DNA of 9,529 nt from NCBI GenBank assembly GCA_034667545.1, contig JAXDJR010000166.1, forward strand, positions 1 to 9,529, read 5' to 3'. Under the pieces are notes generated by a model. That model was not told where the DNA came from and did no database searches. It saw only the letters and a program-made list of their open reading frames with translations. This DNA is from DATAPE01 sp034667545. GTDB taxonomy: Bacteria > Actinomycetota > CADDZG01 > WHSQ01. This document shows, in pieces, positions 1-5,915 of the stretch (the stretch's first letter is position 1; each line of letters begins with the position of its first letter). Both the position numbers and the translations under genes were made by a program.

Positions 1-680
1 AGATCTGCCACCTCAGCCTGGTGAGCTTCCGGTACCAGATGGAGCAGGTCTTTCTGAATATCGGGGAGGTCTATGAGCAGATAGAGGGCCAAGACCGCCG
101 ACACGATGAAGATGAAAACGATCCCGATCACGGAGAACCCGATGCGGACGATGCCACCCAGTCGAGTGGTTATCTGCTTGCGGAAAGCTTGAGTTAGCTC
201 GTCACATCGAGCGTGCGTGGGGCCGGTCGGCGTTGCATCGGCCCCCAAGAGACAGTCCACCTGGGTCGTATCAAGCTGAAGACCGGTGCGTTGCTCCAGC
301 GAGGCTGCCGTCTTGTCGATGAAAGAGATCGTTTGCCCTCGAAATTGGGGCCATTCCTGCGAAAAGTTGTCGACCTGTCTGCTGACGAACGGCGTCAGCG
401 CGATGACCAGCAGGGTGATGCCCCCCAGCACCACCACGTAGGACAGCAGCACGCCGACGAGCCGGGAGACTCCTCTTTGCTCGAGTTTGGAAACGAGAGG
501 GTTTAGCAGATAGATGATCAGGATCGCCAAGAGCAGCGGAGGGAAGATCACTCTGATCTTGAGTAGAGCCCACAGGGTGAGGGCCAGAAGAATCAAGAGT
601 CCAATGATCGACCAAGCCGAAACGCCAACGCGCCGCAATCGCTCGCTTGCCGGTAGTCGGGGCGGCATGGGAGTGGCCAT
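1..680 (-). CDS. AI-2E family transporter / PerM-like membrane protein (3' end cut by window edge)
   Basis: The reading frame is open from the ATG at 680 down to the window edge, giving 226 N-terminal residues of a family that is usually about 350 long. Hydrophobic segments lie near residues 22-40, 45-60, 74-96 and 178-203. Between the third and fourth is a long hydrophilic region (about 100-175), the order seen in the AI-2E/UPF0118 (PerM, TqsA) family. The segment ending VLALYLLIDLP is typical of the helix after that domain. Members are inner-membrane proteins; some export autoinducer-2 and others act as ion antiporters, so the substrate cannot be told here. The hydrophilic domain carries two cysteines (C143 and C159) flanking a Pro/Thr-rich stretch. 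A GAGGGGGA purine run about 11 nt before the ATG could be the ribosome site; an ATG at codon 5 is an alternative start. It is divergent from otsA. Confidence 0.85.
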   Translation of the reverse strand, partial: MATPMPPRLPASERLRRVGVSAWSIIGLLILLALTLWALLKIRVIFPPLLLAILIIYLLNPLVSKLEQRGVSRLVGVLLSYVVVLGGITLLVIALTPFVSRQVDNFSQEWPQFRGQTISFIDKTAASLEQRTGLQLDTTQVDCLLGADATPTGPTHARCDELTQAFRKQITTRLGGIVRIGFSVIGIVFIFIVSAVLALYLLIDLPDIQKDLLHLVPEAHQAEVAD

Positions 681-753
681 GCGAGCAGTATCCCCCTCTG
701 CCCCAGATCTCAGTCTCGGATTCCGCCGCAGGGGCGCGTTCGCCCACGCCTCC

Positions 754-759
754 TACTCT
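754..759 (+). promoter_or_regulatory. Putative -10 element for leaderless otsA transcript
   Basis: TACTCT fits the actinobacterial -10 consensus TANNNT. It ends exactly 6 nt before the ATG at 766, so transcription would begin at or next to the start codon. No convincing -35 is visible. A perfect 5-bp hairpin (GGGCG-CGTT-CGCCC, 732-745) lies just upstream. The 85 bp between the divergent genes (681-765) holds nothing else I can identify. On the other strand, GATACT also sits 6 nt before the ATG at 680, a weaker match. Confidence 0.4.
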
Positions 760-765
760 TAGGGG

Positions 766-2223
766 ATGACCGACGAGCTCAATGTGATCCTGGCGTCGAA
801 TCGGGGGCCGGTGTCGTTCGTCAAGGCGGGCGAAGGGTACGAGATCAAGCGCGGCGCAGGCGGCGCGGCCCCCGCGCTCAACCGGGCCGCTCGCAGATTG
901 GAGAACCACGCGCACTGGATAGCGGCGATGACCTCCAAGGTCGATCGAGAGGCGGTCGCATCGGGAGCAGCCAAAGGCCTGAATGAGATGCTCGGCTACT
1001 CCTTAGACCTTTTGGACATAGAGCCCGATATCTACTCCGCCTACTACAACGTCGCGTCGAACCGGATGTTGTGGTTCGCGCACCACTGTCTCTTCGAAGA
1101 GATCGGCATGGAGAGCTTCGGCCGGAAAGAGGTCGATGCGTGGGAGAGGGCTTACGAGCCGGTCAACCGGCTGTTCGCAGAAACGATCGCCCGCTCTGCC
1201 GACGATCAATCACTGGTGTTCTTCCAGGACTATCACCTCTCGACGGCGCCGCTGGATCTGCGCCAGATCTTGGCGCATCAACCCAGCGCTCATTTCACAC
1301 ACTCCGCTTTCTGCGGCCCCCACGGCCTGAGGCACCTTCCCGCCGACATAGCCCGACGGGTCATCGAGGGGATGCTCGGCGCCGACCTGGTCGGCTTCCA
1401 CGTCCACAACTGGGTGCGAGGCTTCCTTGCGTCGTGCCTGGAGATGGGCTTCGAGGTCGATTGGAACCGGATCACCGTAAAACACGACGGCCGCGAGAGC
1501 TGGGTCCGGACCTACCCGATCCCCGTGGACGCCGAATATCTGCAGTCGAGGGCACGCGGTAGAAAAGCGCAGCGGTGGGTCAAGGAGTTCGATGCGATAG
1601 AGGGTCCTTTGATCGTCCGGGCCGACCGGATGGAGCCGTCAAAGAACATCGTCCGCGGCTTCGAGGCTTACGGCATGCTGCTCGATCGCCGGCCCGACCT
1701 TGCCCAAGGCGCGCGCTTCGTGGCGTGCCTCTATCCGTCGCGCGAATCGATGCCCGAATACCAGCGGTATGCGAAACAGGTTCAAGCTGCTTCCGACGCG
1801 GTCAACGCTCGACATCCCGATTCGATCCGGCTGTTTCTGCGGGACAGCTTCGACCGAACCCTCGCCGCGTTGTCCCTCTATGACGTGCTGCTGATCAACC
1901 CTCTGTTGGACGGCATGAACCTCGTTGCCAAAGAGGGGCCGGCGCTGAACGACCGGGGAGGCGTGGTGGTTCTCTCGGAGGGCGCCGGCGCCTTCAGCGA
2001 GCTAGGTGCAGAAGTCGTAGGGATCAAGGACCCTTCCAACGTCGAGGACACCGCCGACGCCCTCGAGCGAGCTATCGAGATGGGGGGGGACGACCGCCGG
2101 CGACTCGCGGGCGTCCTGCGCGAGAAGGTCGAAGCGAACCGGCCCGACGATTGGATCGAGGATCAGTTGAACGATCTGGCCGAGATTCGCGCGGGGAGGG
2201 AGCCTCTTACTCCACCGGTCTAG
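766..2223 (+). CDS. otsA: Trehalose-6-phosphate synthase (GT20 family)
   Basis: The 485-residue protein matches glycosyltransferase family 20, which joins a nucleotide-activated glucose to glucose-6-phosphate to give trehalose-6-phosphate in the cytosol. Visible landmarks are the N-terminal glycine/arginine loop SNRGPV (11-16), QDYHL (154-158, with the conserved Asp155), the FTHS segment (177-180, family His), DRMEPSKN (287-294) and DGMNLVAKE (382-390). Aligned with the E. coli OtsA motif ERLDYSKG, R288 and K293 occupy the phosphate-binding Arg/Lys positions. The sequence around them (EPSKN instead of DYSKG) and around FTHSAFCGPHG (instead of FLHIPFP) is divergent, so another acceptor or donor is possible. 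The convergent otsB neighbour favours trehalose. The length is normal for the family. The ATG at 766 is preferred because SNRGPV follows directly; no strong Shine-Dalgarno is seen and a leaderless mRNA is likely. Confidence 0.92.
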   Translation: MTDELNVILASNRGPVSFVKAGEGYEIKRGAGGAAPALNRAARRLENHAHWIAAMTSKVDREAVASGAAKGLNEMLGYSLDLLDIEPDIYSAYYNVASNRMLWFAHHCLFEEIGMESFGRKEVDAWERAYEPVNRLFAETIARSADDQSLVFFQDYHLSTAPLDLRQILAHQPSAHFTHSAFCGPHGLRHLPADIARRVIEGMLGADLVGFHVHNWVRGFLASCLEMGFEVDWNRITVKHDGRESWVRTYPIPVDAEYLQSRARGRKAQRWVKEFDAIEGPLIVRADRMEPSKNIVRGFEAYGMLLDRRPDLAQGARFVACLYPSRESMPEYQRYAKQVQAASDAVNARHPDSIRLFLRDSFDRTLAALSLYDVLLINPLLDGMNLVAKEGPALNDRGGVVVLSEGAGAFSELGAEVVGIKDPSNVEDTADALERAIEMGGDDRRRLAGVLREKVEANRPDDWIEDQLNDLAEIRAGREPLTPPV

Positions 2224-2228
2224 CCGGT
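2214..2228. other. Small inverted repeat spanning the overlapping otsA/otsB stop codons
   Basis: ACCGG-TCTAG-CCGGT forms a perfect 5-bp GC-rich stem whose loop contains both stop codons. Because the genes converge here, it could act as a weak bidirectional transcription barrier. It has no T-tract on either strand, so a classical intrinsic terminator is not supported. Confidence 0.3.
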
Positions 2229-3002
2229 CAACGACGCCAGCCACTCCCTCACCGCCGGTGGCCCCCGGAGAACGACGTCGGCGCGCGTGATCAGCTCGGG
2301 CGGAGCCTCGTCGGAATCGACAGCGACGCGTAGGGTGACGACACCTTCCCCGGCGAGGATGTCGAGCGCATCGAAGCCCGGCAGGTCGACGCGATCGTCG
2401 CCGACGAACGCGGCAGCATGCAGGCCTAGCTCGCGAGAGCGGTCCAGAACCACCGCCGCCTTCGAGAATTCGATAGGCGGCCGTAGCTCGAAGGCCAGAC
2501 GACCGCCCGCCCGCAGAAGACCATGGCGGGATGCGAGCCGTTGCGCGACGCCGTCCAGCGCCATACGGGCGGCCTCGACATCGTCTGCCGCACGGAAATG
2601 CAGCCCTACCATCACTCCCTTGTCTTCGATGACAACACCGGGTAGGTCCAAGTCTGCGACCGCGGCCTCGGCTTCCGTCTTGACCTGTCGCATCAGATCG
2701 GCAAAGGGGCCGGCACGATCCGACAGAACCACCGAGCCATCGATCGTTCGCTCGGCTCCGTGTACCCCCCAGATCTCGACCTGGGGGCCGAGCCATTCGA
2801 GCAGTTGATGCGCCGAGCGTCCCGACACGATGGCGACCAGTGCGAACCTGCTTGCGATCGTTCCGAGAAGCTCTCGGACCCCCTCAACAGGCCGGGCATC
2901 CCACGGCAGATGGACGATCTCGGACAAGGTTCCATCGAAGTCCAGGAAGAGACCGGCGGTCTCGGGGGCCGACAGGAAGGGGGCCGGCAGGTCGGAAGTC
3001 AT
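2220..3002 (-). CDS. otsB: Trehalose-6-phosphate phosphatase (HAD superfamily)
   Basis: The 260-residue protein has the HAD phosphatase motifs in order. They are LFLDFDGTLS (18-27, with nucleophile Asp21 and acid/base Asp23), IVSGRS (58-63), HGAE (81-84), IEDKG (125-129), ELRPP (172-176) followed by Lys181, and VGDDRVD (200-206, Mg2+-binding acidic motif). This is the OtsB set. It removes phosphate from trehalose-6-phosphate to give trehalose, an osmolyte and, in actinobacteria, often a glycolipid precursor. Its length is typical of single-domain OtsB. It converges on otsA with the stops sharing CTAG, so the two pathway genes are on opposite strands rather than in one operon. The gap to the upstream LytR_C gene is 22 nt. 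No Shine-Dalgarno precedes the ATG, but TAGATT lies 9 nt upstream of it, so the gene may have its own promoter as well as readthrough. Confidence 0.95.
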   Translation of the reverse strand: MTSDLPAPFLSAPETAGLFLDFDGTLSEIVHLPWDARPVEGVRELLGTIASRFALVAIVSGRSAHQLLEWLGPQVEIWGVHGAERTIDGSVVLSDRAGPFADLMRQVKTEAEAAVADLDLPGVVIEDKGVMVGLHFRAADDVEAARMALDGVAQRLASRHGLLRAGGRLAFELRPPIEFSKAAVVLDRSRELGLHAAAFVGDDRVDLPGFDALDILAGEGVVTLRVAVDSDEAPPELITRADVVLRGPPAVREWLASLTG

Positions 3003-3011
3003 GGACCGCGG

Positions 3012-3017
3012 AATCTA
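3012..3017 (-). promoter_or_regulatory. Putative -10 element upstream of otsB
   Basis: TAGATT (TANNNT type) ends 9 nt before the otsB ATG, within the 22-nt gap after the LytR_C gene. The surrounding 9-mer GCTAGATTC is identical to one just before the DUF3263 start. No -35 is evident, so this is tentative. Confidence 0.25.
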
Positions 3018-3024
3018 GCGGGGT

Positions 3025-3573
3025 CTACTGCAGAGCGTCGGCGCCGACGACGACATGGATGGCGACCTGCGGTGACAGGTTCGCCGGCTTGGGGGCTGCG
3101 AGCCAGCCAAAGCGCGCAGCAAGGGCCTTGGCCGCAGGTTTGGAGCTCGGATATGCCCAGTAGACGGTGGTGCGGTCATAGGAGCTGCTCGCCCCTCCGA
3201 CTACGGCGATCTGGAATCCGAGGTGCGCCAGCCGGGTTGCCACGCGCTGGCCGGCGGCCGGATCGGACGTGGCGTCGAGGACTTGAACCGTGATCCCATG
3301 TGTGATCAACGGGGGTTTGGGCTTCTTGTTGGGGGACTTCGCCGGATTCGTGGGGCTGGGAGATGCCTTCGGGGTCTGGCGTGGGGAGGGGGACGGCGAC
3401 CTCCCGCCGGCGAGGGCCGCGGAAGGCTTTCCGTTGGAAGCTCCTCCGCTGAGAGCGTCGACCGCTATCCACACGCCGATGCCGACGATCACAGCAACGA
3501 GCGCCCACGGAACGAACCATGACAGGACCGATCGATAGAACGGCCACTGGTTGGGAGATGATCGCCGGCCCAT
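3025..3573 (-). CDS. LytR_C domain protein with single membrane anchor (VirR-like organisation)
   Basis: The 182-residue protein has a short basic cytoplasmic start (GRRSS), one transmembrane helix at about 17-40, a Ser/Pro/Lys-rich linker at about 43-90, and a C-terminal globular domain at about 93-180. The last starts ITVQVLDATSDPAAGQ and ends VAIHVVVGADAL. This matches the LytR C-terminal domain (PF13399), often found alone or after a LytR-CpsA-Psr domain in cell-wall proteins. The layout predicts an extracytoplasmic domain tethered to the membrane. The upstream DUF3263 gene, 14 nt away, reproduces the M. tuberculosis pair Rv0430-Rv0431. Rv0431 (VirR) influences vesicle release and envelope integrity, so a wall-related role here is an inference from domain and synteny. 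The start lacks a Shine-Dalgarno, and coupling to DUF3263 translation is likely. Charge and low complexity in the linker fit a wall-spanning spacer. Confidence 0.8.
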   Translation of the reverse strand: MGRRSSPNQWPFYRSVLSWFVPWALVAVIVGIGVWIAVDALSGGASNGKPSAALAGGRSPSPSPRQTPKASPSPTNPAKSPNKKPKPPLITHGITVQVLDATSDPAAGQRVATRLAHLGFQIAVVGGASSSYDRTTVYWAYPSSKPAAKALAARFGWLAAPKPANLSPQVAIHVVVGADALQ

Positions 3574-3587
3574 GGGGCGGCGGCGCC

Positions 3588-3866
3588 CTAACTCTGGCCG
3601 GGCGAGTACTCCGCGCCCAACAAGCGGGCGACCCGCTGCCGCTGCCGGTACATCCGCAGCCTCCTCAACCGCTTTACGAGGATCGTGTCGTACTCCATGG
3701 CGGCCGGGTTCTCGAGCAGCTCACCCAAGAGGTTGTAGTAGGTGGTCGCCGAGACGTCGAAACGCTCTCGGATCGCCTGCTCTTTGACGCCTGCATGCTT
3801 CCACCATGAGCGCTCGAAGTCCAGGATCTCGACGTCGCGCGACGAAAGTTCCGTGTGTGTGTCCAT
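3588..3866 (-). CDS. DUF3263 family protein, putative helix-turn-helix DNA-binding protein
   Basis: The 92-residue protein matches DUF3263 (PF11662), a small family found mainly in actinobacteria. The recognisable core is LSSRDVEILDFERSWWKHAG (8-26 region), then VKEQAIRERFDVSATTYYNLL (27-47), which reads as a helix-turn-helix, and a strongly basic segment VKRLRRLRMYRQRQRVARLLG (64-84). It is therefore probably a cytoplasmic DNA- or RNA-binding protein, but the function is unknown. It directly precedes the LytR_C gene, an arrangement conserved with Rv0430-Rv0431, so it may regulate or be coupled to that gene. The ATG at 3866 sits 6 nt after a TAGATT hexamer, fitting a leaderless transcript. 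A 12-bp palindrome lies about 45-55 nt upstream, which could be an operator. Confidence 0.85.
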   Translation of the reverse strand: MDTHTELSSRDVEILDFERSWWKHAGVKEQAIRERFDVSATTYYNLLGELLENPAAMEYDTILVKRLRRLRMYRQRQRVARLLGAEYSPGQS

Positions 3867-3872
3867 GCACCG

Positions 3873-3878
3873 AATCTA
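3873..3878 (-). promoter_or_regulatory. Putative -10 element for leaderless DUF3263 transcript
   Basis: TAGATT fits TANNNT and ends exactly 6 nt before the ATG at 3866, placing the expected transcription start on the A of the start codon. No clear -35 is visible at the usual distance. The 92-bp gap after gdhA supports a separate promoter here. Confidence 0.4.
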
Positions 3879-3909
3879 GCCTCGGTACATAGCGGAAACC
3901 TGGATTTAG

Positions 3910-3921
3910 GCCCGATCGGGC
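3910..3921. promoter_or_regulatory. Perfect 12-bp palindrome, possible operator
   Basis: GCCCGATCGGGC is its own reverse complement. It lies between the end of gdhA and the start of the DUF3263 gene, centred about 49 nt upstream of the inferred transcription start. No T-tract follows on either strand, so a protein-binding site is likelier than a terminator. Chance occurrence in GC-rich DNA is possible. Confidence 0.3.
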
Positions 3922-3958
3922 AGTTAGAGCGGAGGCAAAGACAGCCAGCGGGGTTCGA

Positions 3959-5212
3959 TCAGGGAAACAAACCGCGCGTTAGGTGCGCTTCCGCTACCCG
4001 GCCGACTCCGATCCAGTGCGCGGCCTGACGCATCGACAGATTCTTATCTACTGCGATCTGATGAACTTCGGCGAACGCGTTCTCCATGATGCGCCGCAGA
4101 CGGTCGTTGACCTCTTCTTCCGACCAGAAGAACGCTTGGATGTCTTGCACCCACTCGAAGTAGGACACGGTGACGCCGCCTGCGTTCGCAAGGATGTCGG
4201 GGACCACGAAACTTCCCTTGTCGGCGAGGATCTTGTCTGCGTCGAACGTGACGGGCCCGTTGGCAGCCTCACAAACGATCTTGGCTTTGACCGCATCCGC
4301 GTTCTTTACAGTGATCACGCCCTCGAGGGCCGCGGGGACAAGGACGTCCACCTTCATCTCGAGGAGCTCCTCGTTGCTGATCGCCTCGGCGCCCGGATAC
4401 CCGACCACACTCTTTGCCTCTCGCTTATGGCGGTTGATGGCCTCGGGATCCAGCCCCCTCTCGCGGAAAAGACCACCCTCGACGTCTGACACCGCAACCA
4501 CCCTGCACCCGGCATCGTGGAGCAGCTGAGCAGCAAAGCCGCCCACCTTGCCGTAGCCCTGGATCGCGACACTGATCTCGTCGATCGACAAACCCAGAGC
4601 CTTCAAGGTCGAAAAGATCGTGTACATAACGCCTCGCGACGTAGCACCCGTTCGACCGCGCGACCCGCCGATAGACACTGGCTTGCCCGTCACCACGCCC
4701 GGCGTGGAGAAACCCTGATTCATGGAGTAGGTGTCCATGATCCAGGACATGATCTCTTCGTCCGTGTTCATGTCGGGGGCCGGGATATCCCGTTCCGGCC
4801 CGATCAGTGGAAGGATCTCCGACGCGTATCGCCTCGTCATCCTTTCGATCTCGGCCCGGGAATGCTGGCGCGGATCGACGGTCACTCCACCCTTTGCCCC
4901 TCCGAAGGGCAAACCTGCGATGGCGCATTTCCACGTCATCCACATCGCAAGAGCCTTGACCTCGTCGAGGTCTACAGACGGATGATAACGGATGCCGCCT
5001 TTCGCCGGCCCCCGGGTCACGTTGTGGTGCACTCGATAGCCTTGATACACGCGCGTCGAACCATCGTCCATCCGAAAGGGAACCGATACGAGCAGCGCGC
5101 GCTTCGGTGCCCTGAGTATCTCGTGCACGCCGGGGGCGAGGCCCATCAGCTCTGCCGCTTCGTCCAACTGGCTAAGCGCGGTATCCCAGGCAGAGCTTTC
5201 TGACTCGATCAT
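3959..5212 (-). CDS. gdhA: Glutamate dehydrogenase (Glu/Leu/Phe/Val dehydrogenase family)
   Basis: The 417-residue protein is a full-length hexameric-type glutamate dehydrogenase, interconverting glutamate with 2-oxoglutarate and ammonia in the cytosol. The N-terminal substrate domain shows KGGIRYHP (71-78), WKCAIAGLPFGGAKGG (94-109) and PAPDMNTDE (145-152). K71, K95, K107 and D147 match the substrate and catalytic positions described for clostridial GDH. The dinucleotide domain shows GYGKVG (219-224), and D243 in the VAVSDVEG segment sits where an acidic residue usually favours NAD+ over NADP+. NANAGG-type motif DILANAGGVTVSYFEWVQ (339-356) is also present. Leucine or phenylalanine dehydrogenase is less likely because length and motifs fit GDH. 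The ATG at 5212 follows AGAGAGG by 4 nt. The gene stands somewhat apart, with 92 bp to DUF3263 downstream and 154 bp upstream. Confidence 0.95.
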   Translation of the reverse strand: MIESESSAWDTALSQLDEAAELMGLAPGVHEILRAPKRALLVSVPFRMDDGSTRVYQGYRVHHNVTRGPAKGGIRYHPSVDLDEVKALAMWMTWKCAIAGLPFGGAKGGVTVDPRQHSRAEIERMTRRYASEILPLIGPERDIPAPDMNTDEEIMSWIMDTYSMNQGFSTPGVVTGKPVSIGGSRGRTGATSRGVMYTIFSTLKALGLSIDEISVAIQGYGKVGGFAAQLLHDAGCRVVAVSDVEGGLFRERGLDPEAINRHKREAKSVVGYPGAEAISNEELLEMKVDVLVPAALEGVITVKNADAVKAKIVCEAANGPVTFDADKILADKGSFVVPDILANAGGVTVSYFEWVQDIQAFFWSEEEVNDRLRRIMENAFAEVHQIAVDKNLSMRQAAHWIGVGRVAEAHLTRGLFP

Positions 5213-5216
5213 CTGA

Positions 5217-5223
5217 CCTCTCT
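5217..5223 (-). promoter_or_regulatory. Ribosome binding site of gdhA
   Basis: AGAGAGG lies 4 nt before the ATG at 5212. It is the clearest Shine-Dalgarno in the window and fixes the gdhA start. Most other genes here lack one. Confidence 0.55.
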
Positions 5224-5262
5224 GTCGCTCGCTTCGTTCACGGGAAGTGCTTAGTGGAAAAG

Positions 5263-5304
5263 CGGGTGTCTCGCTCCCCCGACTAACACCTGCACACTAC
5301 AAGT
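5263..5304 (-). pseudogene. Degenerate tRNA-Thr 3'-half fragment
   Basis: Positions 5287-5304 match 17 of 18 bases of the anticodon-loop to variable-region part of the intact tRNA-Thr (5941-5958), including the TGT anticodon. Positions 5263-5270 match its 3' acceptor end exactly (CGGGTGTC on the plus strand, 5919-5926 in the intact gene), and CCGAC between them is also kept. Block order and spacing agree to within 2 nt (offsets 656 and 654). The T-loop sequence is lost, and the bases before the anticodon loop do not pair with those after it, so it cannot fold as a tRNA. It lies in the 154-bp gap between the SHOCT gene and gdhA, where no promoter is obvious. Confidence 0.55.
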
Positions 5305-5366
5305 CCTGCCGGTTCGGGCGTGCGCTTAGCTCGCGTTGAGTGGAAAGGTCGCCTGTCGATGACGAT

Positions 5367-5777
5367 CTACGGTTCGAGAAGCTGGCTCTTTCGCGCTTGG
5401 AATTGCTCATCGCTGAGGAGGCCACCATCTCGTAGCGCGGCTAGCTTACGAAGCTCATCAGCCGTGTCCCGTTCCTTGGGAGCAACGGGAAAGCTGCGCT
5501 GTTGGGCGACGATGGTGAGACGGTTGAGCAGCTTCTTGCCTTCCTCTGCTTTCTGCATATTGAGGCCCGAGACCTCGATGACACGGCCATCTCTGCTCTC
5601 TATCGTCATCGTCGCGAACAACCTGCCTCGCTTGACGTCGACCCCAATCACCTCTTCGTAAGAGATCGATTCCCCGCGAGCGCCGTAGAAGGCGGGCCTG
5701 ATCATCTCTATGCGGTCGCCCAGGATGAACAGACTCCGCCATGCCGACCTCAGCTGCATCAAGGGCACGTCTGACAC
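5367..5777 (-). CDS. Small PH-like domain protein with C-terminal SHOCT domain
   Basis: The 136-residue protein has two parts. Residues about 10-91 form an alternating strand pattern (LFILGDRIEMIRP, ISYEEVIGVDVKRGRLFATMTI) ending in a helix, resembling bacterial PH-like domains. Residues about 107-134 (ADELRKLAALRDGGLLSDEQFQARKSQLL) are a clear SHOCT motif, the short C-terminal helix-turn-helix pair found on many bacterial membrane-associated and envelope-stress proteins. No signal peptide or membrane segment is seen. The function is unknown. The longest frame begins with GTG at 5777; an internal GTG (codon 4) and ATG (codon 7) are alternatives, and a GGGGG run sits too close to the first GTG but at a good distance from the second. 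The gene is isolated between a tRNA-Thr gene and a tRNA-Thr fragment and could be a cargo gene. Confidence 0.7.
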   Translation of the reverse strand: MSDVPLMQLRSAWRSLFILGDRIEMIRPAFYGARGESISYEEVIGVDVKRGRLFATMTIESRDGRVIEVSGLNMQKAEEGKKLLNRLTIVAQQRSFPVAPKERDTADELRKLAALRDGGLLSDEQFQARKSQLLEP

Positions 5778-5831
5778 CCCCGAACTCTAGAGGCTCACAG
5801 CCCCGGCCGGGTGCATCGCCAACTCCACGGC

Positions 5832-5891
5832 CGTTCTGCGAAAAGCCGTCGGGGGCGCCTTCCCACGGCCGGGCTCAAGGTGTGCAGAACG
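5832..5891. repeat. Spaced inverted repeat in the tRNA-Thr 3' trailer
   Basis: CGTTCTGC (5832-5839) and GCAGAACG (5884-5891) are perfect 8-bp inverted arms 44 nt apart. Nested inside and beside them are ACGGC/GCCGT (5827-5831 and 5845-5849). It lies downstream of tRNA-Thr and upstream of the SHOCT gene on the minus strand. The RNA could fold as a trailer structure, but there is no T-tract. The rest of 5778-5915 shows no gene. Confidence 0.3.
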
Positions 5892-5915
5892 CGAGAGAAT
5901 GAGCACGTCACCGAG

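Noticed and set aside
271..915. A 214-codon minus-strand frame overlapping the AI-2E gene and the start of otsA
   Set aside because: The AI-2E frame has clear membrane segments and runs off the edge; this frame crosses the divergent promoter and antisense otsA and shows no family signature.
2002..2796. A 264-codon minus-strand open frame across the otsA/otsB junction
   Set aside because: It overlaps two convincing genes in another frame, its product is Arg/Gly-rich low-complexity of the kind produced by GC-rich shadow frames, and it has no recognisable motif.
4517..5203. A 228-codon plus-strand frame antisense to gdhA
   Set aside because: It is the complement of a strongly conserved enzyme gene and its translation shows no domain.
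5263..5340. A second functional tRNA gene upstream of gdhA
   Set aside because: Only the 3' half resembles tRNA-Thr; the anticodon stem does not pair, the T loop is lost and no matching 5' acceptor strand exists.
5802..5811. CCCGGCCGGG palindrome as a terminator for the tRNA transcript
   Set aside because: There is no T-tract after it on either strand and short GC palindromes are expected by chance in this composition.
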